Shown: positions 1 through 9,621 of the stretch, one piece after another | How positions within the stretch are numbered: the stretch's first letter is position 1 | Layout of the letters: each line of letters begins with the position of its first letter | DNA from: Methanobacterium sp. Maddingley MBC34 | GTDB lineage: Archaea > Methanobacteriota > Methanobacteria > Methanobacteriales > Methanobacteriaceae | Assembly (NCBI GenBank): GCA_000309865.1 | Contig: AMGN01000026.1 | Span: forward strand, 1 to 54,812 | DNA length: 54,812 nucleotides | Reading direction: 5' to 3' | Translations under genes and position numbers: made by a program | Notes under the pieces: model-generated | The model's database searches: none | What the model saw: the letters and a program-made list of their open reading frames with translations, nothing else | Told to the model about the DNA's origin: nothing

Positions 1-368
<368 letters not shown>

Positions 369-381
369 ACAAATTCACCTC

Positions 382-939
<558 letters not shown>

Positions 940-972
940 TTATTCACCTTTATTGGGGATGGGAAGATTTGA

Positions 973-1117
<145 letters not shown>

Positions 1118-1314
1118 AAAAGTCATACAAATAAATTCTTCAATTTTCAGACTGGTTATCATTTCATATTAAGATTCAAAATTCAGATAAAAATTAAAAT
1201 AATTGAATCATGGAATTGGAAAATGACTGAACTTAAACTGAGATTGATTTAGATAATTAAATAAATACGTAAAATCAACAACATTACTAATATATATGGA
1301 AAAGTGGATGAAAA

Positions 1315-1818
1315 ATGGATTTAGAGTTATTACTGGATGTCATGGGCTGTAAAACCCGCAGAGACATACTTGACCTTTTACGGGATGAGCCCCGTTTTGT
1401 AAGTCAGATATCCCGAGAACTGGAAATTGGCCAGAAAGCCATAATCGAACACCTGCGTGCCATGGAAGAAGCAGGCCTTTTAAGCTCAAATTTCCAGAAA
1501 ATAGAGCGAGGAAGGCCTAGAAAATATTATGACATATCCAATGATGTGGAATTTCAGATATTCATCAGCCATGGTACTATACGTGTGAAATCACCCGGCC
1601 ATGAATTTCAGGAACTGCAAATATTAGAAGAAAGAGCCAGGATGGGGGAAGATGTGTCATCTGAACTGGAAAATCTCATCCAGAACTATGATGAGGCCAA
1701 AAAACTTGCAGAAATCCTCTTAAGGCAGGTGGATGAAAGAAAAAGGGCGGTAAAAATACGATCTCTGAACCTGCCGGTTATGTTTGGTGGTGAAGAGTCC
1801 CAGGATGAAAAACCGTAA
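1315..1818 (+). CDS. ArsR-like winged-helix regulator divergent from grpE-dnaK (candidate heat-shock repressor)
   Basis: A 167-residue soluble protein with an N-terminal winged helix (residues about 5-75: GCKTRRDILDLLRDEPRFV, then SQISRELEIGQKAIIEHLRA as the helix-turn-helix, then RGRPRKYYDIS as the wing). The C-terminal half is acidic and helical (EERARMGEDVSSELENLIQ), likely a coiled-coil dimerisation region. It is transcribed away from grpE-dnaK, and the 375-base gap between them holds four operator-like repeats. A TATA-like tract (taatatatat) lies at 1289-1298, close to the ATG, so the transcript may have a very short leader. Position suggests a repressor of the chaperone operon comparable to archaeal Phr/HSR1. 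That assignment is inference; only the fold is clear from the sequence. Confidence 0.75.
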   Translation: MDLELLLDVMGCKTRRDILDLLRDEPRFVSQISRELEIGQKAIIEHLRAMEEAGLLSSNFQKIERGRPRKYYDISNDVEFQIFISHGTIRVKSPGHEFQELQILEERARMGEDVSSELENLIQNYDEAKKLAEILLRQVDERKRAVKIRSLNLPVMFGGEESQDEKP

Positions 1819-1882
1819 ATTTATTGTTTATTCTTCTTTTAACATCCTTTTTTATTATTTTTATTATGCATTAATTTATGAA

Positions 1883-4195
1883 TTAAAATTTTTTCCCGCA
1901 TTTTAAAGCAGCTACTGCTGCCTGTCCCATTGAAACAGAACCATCCCCTGCGCAACTGTTTTTATGCTGAATGAACGTGTAACCTGCATCTTCTACTACT
2001 TCTTTAATGGTCATACTGATAGCTTCATTGTAGAACACTCCTCCTGAACCTCCAATGATATCAACACCTTTTTTATATGCTGATTTCTTGGCCAGTTCAG
2101 CCAGACCCTGGGATACAGCGCGCTGTGCCGAGCATGCCAAGTCTTTAACTGGTTCTCCTTGAAGTTTCCTTTTTAAAACTGATAAAAGAAGGTGAGAAGT
2201 ATCCAGAACATCCCTATCCTCATGGTGTAATATTTTAACCGGTATATCGGAAATATCTTCACCATGATAAGCGGTAGATTCCAGTTTCATGGCACATTCT
2301 CCCTCATAAGTCCTTTCTCCACTGATGTGAAGACAGGCAGAAAGGGCGTCCAGTACTCTCCCGGTACTGGTAGTTTCAGTTAGGTTAAATTTTTTCTGAA
2401 GCTGGCTGGCCACTATATCCACCTCTTTTGTTCCGTGGGGGAAGTAATCAAGGTAGTGGGTTTTCATAAGATCCACAATTTCTTCTTCATTGTAATATGG
2501 ATAAAGCATGGCCATCATCATCCGGGCAGGGTAACGGGTGGTTAAATCTCCCCCTGGCATTTTTTGGGGCATTAAACTTGCCATCCTTTCATATTCTGAT
2601 CCGTTAAAGTAGAGTATCTCCCCTCCCCAGGCACCCCCATCCGCACCGTAACCCACACCATCGGCAGCAATGCAAATGAACTCATTCACGCCCCAATCCA
2701 TTGATAGGGCCGCAGCATGGGCATGATGGTGCTGCACTTTTAAAACAGGACATTTGAACCTTTCACCCAGTTCCTGGGCCAGTTTAGTGGTGAAAAACTG
2801 TGGATGCAGGTCACAGGCCACCATATCAATATTCTGAGTCCTGGTAATCCTCATCATATGATCAATGGCCTTCTGGAGATAGAGAAAAGTCTCGTACTTG
2901 GTGGTATCTCCAATATGCTGGGATACATAACACTTTCCTTCCTTTAGCAGGGAAAAAGTCACATCAATCTCCGGCCCCAGGGCCAGAACATTCAAATCAG
3001 TGCTGATACTGGAAAAATCGTATGGTTCGGGAACATAACCCCTGGAACGTCTGATAAATGCCATGTCTCCACCACGGAACCGAACCACACTATCATCACA
3101 TCGGTTAATAATCTCACGATTGTGCAGGAGGTAATAATCAGCCACACCCTCCAGCTTACTGATTATTTCCTGATTCTGGGTGAGCATGGGTTCACCCGGC
3201 ATGTTGGCCGAGGTCATGATGTAAGCCGGCGCATCAGTGTAGGTGAAAAGCAAATGATGCAGGGCAGAATAGGGGAGCATCACCCCCAGGTTATGCAGAT
3301 CAGGTGCAACATGAGAGGATAAATAATAATCGTTATTCTTTTTAAGGACAACAATGGGTCTGTTTCGAGATAATAATGTTTCTTCCTCGTAATCAGCCAC
3401 TTCAGCGAAGCTACAGATTGTAGGAATATCAGAGGACATACAGGCAAAGGGCTGGTTCATTCTACCTAACCTTTTACGCAGCTTGATAACTGGAAGATCA
3501 TCAACGGTACTGGCCACCAGATGGGTGCCTCCAATACCCTTAATTGCAAGTACATTACCTTCATCCAGCATACGGGCTGCTTCTTTAATTGGATTATCCG
3601 ATTCAACTCTCCTTTCACGGTAAAGGAAAACTTCAGGTCCGCATACTGGACAGCAAGTGGCTTCAGCATGGTAGCGCCTGTCTTCAGGATCCTGATATTC
3701 ATCTAAACAATCCGGACATAAGGGGAATTTTTCCATGGATGTCCGGTCCCGATCATAAGGAATGGCATTGATAACTGTGAAACGAGGTCCACAATCCGTG
3801 CAGGCAGTGAAAGGATAAAGGTAACGCCGATCACCTGTTTGCATAACTTCTTTCATGCAACGGTCGCAGGTGGCGACATCTGGTGGTATAACTGAAGATC
3901 CGGAAAAATCAGAGGAACTTTCCAGTATCTGAAAAGCAGTAAACTCTGAAGAAGTACTCTTACTTAACCATTCTATTTTTACAGAATCAATTTTGGATAT
4001 GGGTGGTTTTTTAACCTTTAAATCCTTTGAAAATGCGATAATATCTTTTTCATCACCTTCAACCACTATTTCAACCACATTACCCAGGTTTCGCACGTAT
4101 CCATTAATCCCCTGAGCCTTGGCTATTCTGTAAACATTGGGACGGAAACCGACTCCCTGTACAATCCCCTGGACAAGTATACGTGCCTTTTTCAT
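1883..4195 (-). CDS. hypF: Carbamoyltransferase HypF ([NiFe]-hydrogenase maturation)
   Basis: A full-length HypF of 770 residues. It makes the thiocarboxamide on HypE that becomes the cyanide ligand of the [NiFe]-hydrogenase iron, using carbamoyl phosphate and ATP. Domain order is an acylphosphatase domain at 1-90 (VQGVGFRPNVYRIAK), two zinc-finger-like units at about 108-185 (CDRCMKEV, CTDCGPR, CPDCLDEY, CCPVCG), a YrdC-like domain at about 205-395 (KRLGRMNQPFACM), and a Kae1-like C-terminal domain from about 400 with the metal-binding VQHHHAHAA motif near 490 and GGSGGVFYNE near the end. It stands alone on the minus strand, divergent from larB, so two nickel-enzyme cofactor genes sit side by side. 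The length fits the family. Confidence 0.96.
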   Translation of the reverse strand: MKKARILVQGIVQGVGFRPNVYRIAKAQGINGYVRNLGNVVEIVVEGDEKDIIAFSKDLKVKKPPISKIDSVKIEWLSKSTSSEFTAFQILESSSDFSGSSVIPPDVATCDRCMKEVMQTGDRRYLYPFTACTDCGPRFTVINAIPYDRDRTSMEKFPLCPDCLDEYQDPEDRRYHAEATCCPVCGPEVFLYRERRVESDNPIKEAARMLDEGNVLAIKGIGGTHLVASTVDDLPVIKLRKRLGRMNQPFACMSSDIPTICSFAEVADYEEETLLSRNRPIVVLKKNNDYYLSSHVAPDLHNLGVMLPYSALHHLLFTYTDAPAYIMTSANMPGEPMLTQNQEIISKLEGVADYYLLHNREIINRCDDSVVRFRGGDMAFIRRSRGYVPEPYDFSSISTDLNVLALGPEIDVTFSLLKEGKCYVSQHIGDTTKYETFLYLQKAIDHMMRITRTQNIDMVACDLHPQFFTTKLAQELGERFKCPVLKVQHHHAHAAALSMDWGVNEFICIAADGVGYGADGGAWGGEILYFNGSEYERMASLMPQKMPGGDLTTRYPARMMMAMLYPYYNEEEIVDLMKTHYLDYFPHGTKEVDIVASQLQKKFNLTETTSTGRVLDALSACLHISGERTYEGECAMKLESTAYHGEDISDIPVKILHHEDRDVLDTSHLLLSVLKRKLQGEPVKDLACSAQRAVSQGLAELAKKSAYKKGVDIIGGSGGVFYNEAISMTIKEVVEDAGYTFIQHKNSCAGDGSVSMGQAAVAALKCGKKF

Positions 4196-4336
4196 TCAAT
4201 ACCTCATAATAAATATTTTTTAATTATTAGGACTTCATTTATCTAAACATTATTGATCTGGAGTTATAAAGTTCAGTTTATAGAATTCTTTTTAATACTC
4301 CAGCTTTATATATAAGTTTGATCAGGCAGTGATAGT

Positions 4337-5104
4337 ATGAAGAAAATACTCCAGGAATTAATCAATGGTAAATTATCAGTGGAAGAAGCTGAAAAAATGC
4401 TTAAAACCATGCAAATCGTTGAATTGGAGGATTTTGCAAAGATAGATGCTGGTCGTGGCCTTCGAACCGGTTTTCCAGAGGCTATTTTTGCAGAGGGTAA
4501 AGATGATCAGGATTTGATTAAGATCATCCAGGGCTGTGCAAAGCATGGCCGGGTTATGGTAACCCGACTGGAAGAGGATAGATACCATAATATCAAAGAT
4601 GAACTCAATTTTATTCAAAATAAATCTCTTAAAGTAGAGTACAATCAAAAAGCAAGAATTTTACTCATTAAAGATGGGGAGATAGAAAAGCAGGGGAAAA
4701 TTGGTGTCATCACTGCGGGCACTTCTGATATTCCCGTTGCAGAAGAAGCACGTGTCGTTGCAGAAGAGGCAGGATGCGAAGTATTAACCTCCTATGATGT
4801 GGGTGTTGCCGGAATTCATAGATTATTTCCAAAAATCAGATGGATGCTGGAATCGGATGTTAAGGCCATCATAGTGGTTGCGGGTATGGAAGGAGCACTA
4901 CCATCAGTGGTTGCAGGGCTTGTTGATGTTCCGGTAATTGGAGTGCCCACATCGGTGGGATACGGTGTGGGAGAAGGAGGTTTCGCAGCACTCAATGCCA
5001 TGTTACAATCCTGTGCCCCTGGAATAGCAGTAGTAAACATTGATAATGGGTTCGGAGCAGCGGTATTTGCAGCTATTGTGGTGAAACAAACAATCAACGA
5101 TTGA
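4337..5104 (+). CDS. larB: LarB-like pyridinium-3,5-biscarboxylic acid mononucleotide synthase
   Basis: A 255-residue protein of the LarB/AIR-carboxylase-like family. LarB carboxylates and hydrolyses nicotinic acid adenine dinucleotide, the first step toward the nickel-pincer cofactor of lactate racemase-type enzymes. The N-terminus (LINGKLSVEEAEKML, then FAKIDAGRGLRTGFPEAIF) is the typical LarB signature. The C-terminal half is the PurE-like Rossmann fold (VITAGTSDIPVAEEA, VVAGMEGALPSVVAGL, VPVIGVPTSVGYGVGEGG). No larC, larE or larA is visible in this window, so the pathway here is incomplete. Older annotations call such genes phosphoribosylaminoimidazole carboxylase; the N-terminal LarB signature argues against a purine role. 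Confidence 0.9.
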   Translation: MKKILQELINGKLSVEEAEKMLKTMQIVELEDFAKIDAGRGLRTGFPEAIFAEGKDDQDLIKIIQGCAKHGRVMVTRLEEDRYHNIKDELNFIQNKSLKVEYNQKARILLIKDGEIEKQGKIGVITAGTSDIPVAEEARVVAEEAGCEVLTSYDVGVAGIHRLFPKIRWMLESDVKAIIVVAGMEGALPSVVAGLVDVPVIGVPTSVGYGVGEGGFAALNAMLQSCAPGIAVVNIDNGFGAAVFAAIVVKQTIND

Positions 5105-5105
5105 A

Positions 5106-5175
5106 ATCAGTTAATTAGGATATTATTCAGTTAATTAACTTTATTCAGCTAATTGGTATATTCATTCAGCTAATT
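5106..5175. repeat. Degenerate 18-21 bp tandem repeat between convergent genes
   Basis: The element (T/A)TCAG(T/C)TAATT occurs four times, at 5106, 5126, 5144 and 5165, in the short gap between the convergent larB and PAP2 genes. The period is 18-21 bases. It has no coding capacity. It could be a terminator-proximal spacer repeat or simple slippage product; no function can be read from it. Confidence 0.6.
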
Positions 5176-5204
5176 TGCATTAACTCCTGGTGTTGCCTTC
5201 AGAA

Positions 5205-5978
5205 TCATCTGATTAAAATTGTATTGATCAGGGTGAGGGTAACAAAGACCAGGGCATACCATTTTTCGTTTTGAAGATTTAAATAATCTTTATCTAATAA
5301 CCATTGCAATAAACTGCCCAGAATCACCATTAAGATAATTGCAAATCCAATTCCAAATAAAACATCTGAAAGATAATGCACTCCTACGATAACCCTGCTG
5401 AAAGCAAGAGTTATGGCATAAATCAGAAGAATTAACGCTAGAATTATTTTTTTCCAGTTTCTCTTAAATGTCGTATCATTGGTCAGAAAACAGATTATCA
5501 AGGGTAATGTGCCTGCAAATGCCTGGAAAGCATGCCCAGAAGGAAAGGAAAACCCGTTGACATAATATAAACTGTTAAGATCGAGATGTGCTACCATGGG
5601 GCGTGGACGAGCAAATAAATTCTTTAAAATAGGGTCAACAATTGGATTTCCAATTGCAGATATCATTATTGTTAATAAAAGCACAAGACGGTATGGTTTT
5701 AATTTATCAATTTTAAATGAAGCAATGTATATGATTAAAAGGGGGAATCCAACCACGTAAAGCATATATTTGGTGTAATAATACCAGAAATCTGCAAACA
5801 CATAGTTAGCACGCAGGGAATTGAAACTGGCTACCAGGGAGTAATCAAAACCAGAAGTGAAATATGTCATTAATGCACATGCCCATAAAATAGCGGCACA
5901 TAAAATCAAAATCAACTTTTTTTTGGTCCCAAAATCAAATAATTTTGGTTGGGAAGTTTCAGGGGTGTTAACAGCCAT
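5205..5978 (-). CDS. PAP2-family membrane phosphatase
   Basis: A 257-residue integral membrane protein with about six hydrophobic segments and the three catalytic motifs of the PAP2/lipid phosphate phosphatase superfamily: K-x6-RP (KNLFARPRP, about residue 118), PSGH (about 147) and SR-x5-H-x3-D (SRVIVGVHYLSD, about 194). The PSGH histidine and the third-motif histidine form the phospho-enzyme site at the membrane face. Likely substrates are isoprenoid or lipid phosphates such as polyprenyl diphosphates; the sequence does not tell which. It is transcribed alone, convergent with larB, and starts with MAVNTPETSQPK. Length and topology are typical. Confidence 0.9.
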   Translation of the reverse strand: MAVNTPETSQPKLFDFGTKKKLILILCAAILWACALMTYFTSGFDYSLVASFNSLRANYVFADFWYYYTKYMLYVVGFPLLIIYIASFKIDKLKPYRLVLLLTIMISAIGNPIVDPILKNLFARPRPMVAHLDLNSLYYVNGFSFPSGHAFQAFAGTLPLIICFLTNDTTFKRNWKKIILALILLIYAITLAFSRVIVGVHYLSDVLFGIGFAIILMVILGSLLQWLLDKDYLNLQNEKWYALVFVTLTLINTILIR

Positions 5979-6082
5979 TTATCATCCACTCTGGTTAAAA
6001 TCAGGTTTATAAATAATATATGGTGATTTTTCAAGCTAATAGATTTGGAATGGAGTATATTAATTTTAGGGATAATTATGGG

Positions 6083-6427
6083 TTATTCTTCCCATCTCTC
6101 CTCTTCTTCACAGTATTCTTTACCCCATTCACATAATGAGTCCAGGATTGGTAGGACCGAGTCTCCTTTCGGGGTTAATGAGTATTCAACCTTGGGAGGT
6201 ACTTCTGGATAAACCTTTCTATTGATAATTCTATCTTTTTCCAATTCTCTCAAGGTTTTTGTCAACATTCGCTGACTTATATTAGGTAATTTATTATTTA
6301 TTTCGCTAAATCTAAGTTTACCGTCTTTTAATGAGCATAATACTAATGATTTCCATTTTCCACCAATTTCATTAATGGCAGCTTCTACTGAGCATATGTA
6401 TTCATGATTTTCTCCATTCTGAGGCAT
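6083..6427 (-). CDS. HxlR-family winged-helix transcriptional regulator
   Basis: A 114-residue HxlR-type regulator: CSVEAAINEIGGKWKSLVL at the N-terminus, then LRFSEINNKLPNISQRMLT (helix-turn-helix) and TKTLRELEKDRIINRKVYPEVPPKVEYSLT (wing), as usual for the family. The ATG at 6427 is chosen because it has a GGTGAT ribosome binding site four bases upstream; a start nine codons earlier at 6454 has none. Members commonly respond to thiol-reactive or quinone/aldehyde stress and control oxidoreductases. Here it is divergent from a small Cys peptide and a nitroreductase, with repeated GTACTA sites between them. I infer that it controls that pair and itself. Confidence 0.88.
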   Translation of the reverse strand: MPQNGENHEYICSVEAAINEIGGKWKSLVLCSLKDGKLRFSEINNKLPNISQRMLTKTLRELEKDRIINRKVYPEVPPKVEYSLTPKGDSVLPILDSLCEWGKEYCEEEERWEE

Positions 6428-6453
6428 TTGATCACCTGGATATAATGTTTTCA

Positions 6454-6560
6454 TTAGTACTAAAGGTGTATCTATTTATAGTGGATTAACTAATTAATGA
6501 TATAATAGCTGGTACTAAGTATACTTTATGTAAGTATATATGTTCAGTGTCAGTACCTAC
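6454..6560. promoter_or_regulatory. Divergent promoter region with repeated GTACTA sites
   Basis: The gap between the HxlR gene and the divergent small ORF holds a palindrome TTAGTACTAA (6454-6463), then GGTACTAAGTATACTTTATG at 6511-6530 followed by another AAGTATAT, and CAGTACCTAC at 6550-6559. The shared GTACY core looks like operator sites for the HxlR protein. A TATA-like CTTTAAATA at 6560-6568 would serve the rightward genes, giving a leader of roughly 25 bases before the ATG at 6617. Confidence 0.5.
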
Positions 6561-6616
6561 TTTAAATACTATTAGTTACTTTTATATATTGTTGAAACTT
6601 TACCGAGGTGAAAAAT

Positions 6617-6709
<93 letters not shown>

Positions 6710-6818
6710 AAAAATTTCTTGATTTTTTTTCATTTTTACTTATTTACTTTATTTTCCCTTTTTTATTCATCTTCAAAGTTTTTTGATGTATTAAAATGAC
6801 CATTATAGGGGGCACTAA

Positions 6819-7331
6819 ATGGATGTTTTTGAAGCAATTGCTACAAGAAGAAGCATAAGAAAATATAAAAACAATGAAATAGAGGATGAAAAACTCGAAA
6901 AAATATTAGAATCTGCCAGGATTGCACCCTCTGCATCCAACAGGCAGGAATGGAAATTTATAGTGGTAAAAGATCAAAATACCCGGGATAAACTTGTTGA
7001 AGCTTCCCATGGTCAGAAATTTGTGGGAAAAGCGCCAGTTACCATTGTGGCCTGTTCAACAGAATCTGAAAGGGTTATGCCCTGCGGACAGTATGCTTAC
7101 ACTGTTGATCTATCAATTGCAGTATCCTTCATGATACTGGAGGCCACAGAACTTGGATTGGGAACTTGCTGGTTAGGTGCCTATGATGAAGATAAAGTTA
7201 AAGAGATTTTGGGCATTCCGGGTGGAATCAGAGTACCTGCAATGTTCACGTTAGGATATGCTGATGAAACTCCTGCAGCACGGCCGAGAAAGGACTTAGA
7301 TGATATTATATGTTACGAAATGTATGAATAA
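6819..7331 (+). CDS. Nitroreductase-family FMN-dependent oxidoreductase
   Basis: A 170-residue protein of the nitroreductase superfamily. The N-terminal AIATRRSIRKYKN is the FMN-phosphate-binding signature, followed by ILESARIAPSASNRQEWKF and, near 115-135, EATELGLGTCWLGAYDEDKVKEILGIP. These enzymes are cytoplasmic FMN homodimers that use NAD(P)H or a deazaflavin partner to reduce nitroaromatics, quinones or enones. The natural substrate is unknown. The ribosome binding site is GGGGGCAC-type just upstream of the ATG. It is probably co-regulated with the small Cys peptide at 6617 by the divergent HxlR protein. The short length places it in the compact subgroup common in methanogens and clostridia. 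Confidence 0.92.
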   Translation: MDVFEAIATRRSIRKYKNNEIEDEKLEKILESARIAPSASNRQEWKFIVVKDQNTRDKLVEASHGQKFVGKAPVTIVACSTESERVMPCGQYAYTVDLSIAVSFMILEATELGLGTCWLGAYDEDKVKEILGIPGGIRVPAMFTLGYADETPAARPRKDLDDIICYEMYE

Positions 7332-7387
7332 AATTTATTTAAATTCTTTTTTTAGAACTAATCTTCTCAGATATTTTCTATTTTAAT

Positions 7388-8146
7388 TTATTTTTCTCGA
7401 TTTTCATTTATTATCCCTTTATTTCTACCATGGGGACAAACATAAACACATAATCCGCAAACTTTCCATTCTTCCCCTTCCCCTAAATATTTTTCACACT
7501 TCCGGGCATCATAACGCACCTCCCTGGCATCATTTTCCTTAAAATGAGTGCCTGTGAATGCAGATACCGGGCAAATATCCGCACATTCTGTGCAATCCCT
7601 GCAGTGGTCATCCATTATTTTGCCGGTGACTTCCAGGGGTGCATCAGTGAGTATTGTTATCCATCTTACTCGTGGCCCTGCTTTTGGAGTGACCAAGAGG
7701 CAGCTTTTCCCAATCCAGCCGTGTCCAGCCAGGTGTGCTGCCAGTTTATGGGATAAGACTGCACAGATCCGTTCATCATCGTATCGCTCTGAAGCAGGTA
7801 TGGGAAGTGCACGAAAACCTTCATTCTGAATAATGCTGCTTAGAAGGGATGCTAAAAGATCTAACCGTTTGTTGATTATATCATAACCATGGTGACGATA
7901 GTTTACTGCCACTCTCCTTTCCTTTCGATGGGGAAGCTGGTCCACAATACTATCCATGATTCTAATTCCCAGTGAAATAGCTCGAGGGTAGGAGGCAACT
8001 TCATCCCCTCCCTGATCATGGATGAAATCCCTTGCTGGTGTAAGATCCGCCACTCCATAAAAATCAGCCCCTTCTTTAAGGGCCAACTCTCTGAGGTTCT
8101 CATTAAGTCTTGTGGGTTCATTCAATTTCATGGAATCATCTTCCAC
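7388..8146 (-). CDS. QueG-like Fe-S protein (epoxyqueuosine reductase-related, two 4Fe-4S sites)
   Basis: A 252-residue cytoplasmic protein. The N-terminal 160 residues (ADFYGVADLTPARDF, YPRAISLGIRI, LAAHLAGHGWIGKSCLLVTPKAGPRVRW) match the cobalamin-domain region of epoxyqueuosine reductase-like proteins. The C-terminus has two ferredoxin-type clusters, CRDCTECADICP and CGLCVYVCP with further cysteines. It is not necessarily QueG: archaea with archaeosine do not need epoxyqueuosine, and this shorter family is widespread in methanogens with unknown function. Paralogs are at 9622-10305 and, without the Fe-S part, at 24619-25068. A start five codons later at 8131 (MKLNEP) is also possible. Confidence 0.8.
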   Translation of the reverse strand: MEDDSMKLNEPTRLNENLRELALKEGADFYGVADLTPARDFIHDQGGDEVASYPRAISLGIRIMDSIVDQLPHRKERRVAVNYRHHGYDIINKRLDLLASLLSSIIQNEGFRALPIPASERYDDERICAVLSHKLAAHLAGHGWIGKSCLLVTPKAGPRVRWITILTDAPLEVTGKIMDDHCRDCTECADICPVSAFTGTHFKENDAREVRYDARKCEKYLGEGEEWKVCGLCVYVCPHGRNKGIINENREK

Positions 8147-8230
8147 TCAAATACAGTTCTTTTACTCAAACAGTCTTTCGTTCATCAGTCTCCCATTACC
8201 CATATTAAACCAGTTAAATCCTTTAAAGCA

Positions 8231-8935
8231 TTATTTCATGCCATAGAGCACTACAAAGTTGTAGTACTTATAATAAACATCCACATCCTTAAACCCAATT
8301 TCTTGAAGCCATTCCAGATTATCCTGGAGTCTGGCAGGATTGTCCAGTTTCATTCGGTCCAGTATTATCTTTTTTTCAGATTCAGAAAGGGAACCAACAT
8401 CTATCTTTTCCATCCAGTTTCTCTGATATTCCTCTTCATTGGCAGGATGTGGTCCTGAAACCTGGTCGGCATTAATGAAAACTCCTCCTGGCTTGAGGTG
8501 CTGGTAGATCTTCTGGTACAGGAACTCCTTATCCTGGTGTTCTAAGTGATGTATGGATAGTGATGAAACTACAATATCAAATGTTCCCCCAAAATCATGT
8601 TTCAAATAATCCCCAACAATGAAACTGAAATTAGAATCTTTTTTTAAAGAATCATTGTTCATCCTGGCTCGGGCCACTTCCAGCATTTCCTCAGACAGAT
8701 CCAGAAGAGTGAAATAACCCTGTGGATAACGTTCATGGAGATAACTGGTAAGAAGTCCTGTTCCAGCACCAAGATCCAGTATTTCAACTTGGGAACCAGT
8801 TACTGTGGCCAGATCAGAGGTTATCCTGTAAAGATCTTCCAGGCAGGGAATTACATGCTTCCGTTGTTGGTCATAAGAAGAAGCACCTTGATTGAATTTT
8901 TCCTTCAGTAACTGGTCAAGACTTTTTTCCTCCAA
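8231..8935 (-). CDS. Class I SAM-dependent methyltransferase
   Basis: A 234-residue Rossmann-fold methyltransferase. Motif I is ILDLGAGTGLLTSYL (about residues 48-62), with motif II acidic residue in FTLLDLSEEML, and a post-motif segment FDIVVSSLSIHHLEH. The substrate cannot be deduced. The start is a TTG at 8935: it has a strong AGGAGGAAT ribosome binding site six bases upstream, and no in-frame ATG occurs before motif I, so this is a case where the ribosome binding site decides a non-ATG start. It is downstream of the acetyltransferase/QueG-like pair on the same strand but separated by about 140 bases. Confidence 0.88.
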   Translation of the reverse strand: MEEKSLDQLLKEKFNQGASSYDQQRKHVIPCLEDLYRITSDLATVTGSQVEILDLGAGTGLLTSYLHERYPQGYFTLLDLSEEMLEVARARMNNDSLKKDSNFSFIVGDYLKHDFGGTFDIVVSSLSIHHLEHQDKEFLYQKIYQHLKPGGVFINADQVSGPHPANEEEYQRNWMEKIDVGSLSESEKKIILDRMKLDNPARLQDNLEWLQEIGFKDVDVYYKYYNFVVLYGMK

Positions 8936-9076
8936 AGAGAATTCCTCCTATTGATATTTATTCTGGATTGTTAAATGTTAATCTTTTAACTTGTGAGTTT
9001 TTGACTGGTAAGCTTGTTCTAAATGCCGGTGTTTAATCTATGTTCGATCTGAAGCATTATTTAAACTTATAATCTA

Positions 9077-9553
9077 TTACTTTTCCTGATTGGCTGTTTG
9101 TTCAAGGGTTAGGGATCGGGGACGGAATCCGTAACGTTCATAAAATGCCACAGCTTCCTGATTACCAATTGACACACGGACTGTCTTTTTATTTACTCCT
9201 TTTTTATTCATCCATTCCAGGGAGCGTTTAATCAGTTCATCACCAAGGCCATTTCCACGGCATCCTTTTTCAACATAGATTGAATCAATTTCCCCTTCTT
9301 TATCCTGGGAAATGGTGGTAATGCAGTAAGCCACCAGAATTCCTGATTCTTTATCTTTCACCAGGCCAATATGCATATCACCACCAAGAGACTTCTTTAA
9401 AAGAGCTTCTGCACGTCCGGAAAAGGTGAATTTTTCATAGTGCTCTTGGAAATTGGATTTTTGCTCGTGGTGGTGGTGATTCAACTTCTCCCACAGTGGT
9501 TGGATTAAATCCAGATCAAGAGCATCTGTTTCAATAAATGTTATATCTTCCAT
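9077..9553 (-). CDS. GNAT-family N-acetyltransferase
   Basis: A 158-residue GNAT protein with the acetyl-CoA pyrophosphate loop CRGNGLGDELIKRSLEW (about 98-114) and the C-terminal NQEAVAFYERYGFRPRS segment. An unusual HHHHEQ run lies near residue 30. The start at 9553 is chosen for a GGGGAT ribosome binding site six bases upstream and because GNAT homology begins there (MEDITFIETDALD). A longer form starting at 9625 overlaps the upstream gene stop as ATGA and could allow translational coupling, so it cannot be excluded. The acceptor substrate is unknown. It forms a two-gene unit with the QueG-like gene at 9622. Confidence 0.85.
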   Translation of the reverse strand: MEDITFIETDALDLDLIQPLWEKLNHHHHEQKSNFQEHYEKFTFSGRAEALLKKSLGGDMHIGLVKDKESGILVAYCITTISQDKEGEIDSIYVEKGCRGNGLGDELIKRSLEWMNKKGVNKKTVRVSIGNQEAVAFYERYGFRPRSLTLEQTANQEK

Positions 9554-9621
9554 TAAATTATCCCCTAAATTGTGATTAAAATGAAATTTATTCGTTCGTC
9601 TTGAATTTCCATAATCTTTAT

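Noticed and set aside
8018..8458. Open frame of 146 codons on the plus strand
   Set aside because: Antisense to the QueG-like and methyltransferase genes, both with clear motifs; low-complexity His/Phe-rich product.
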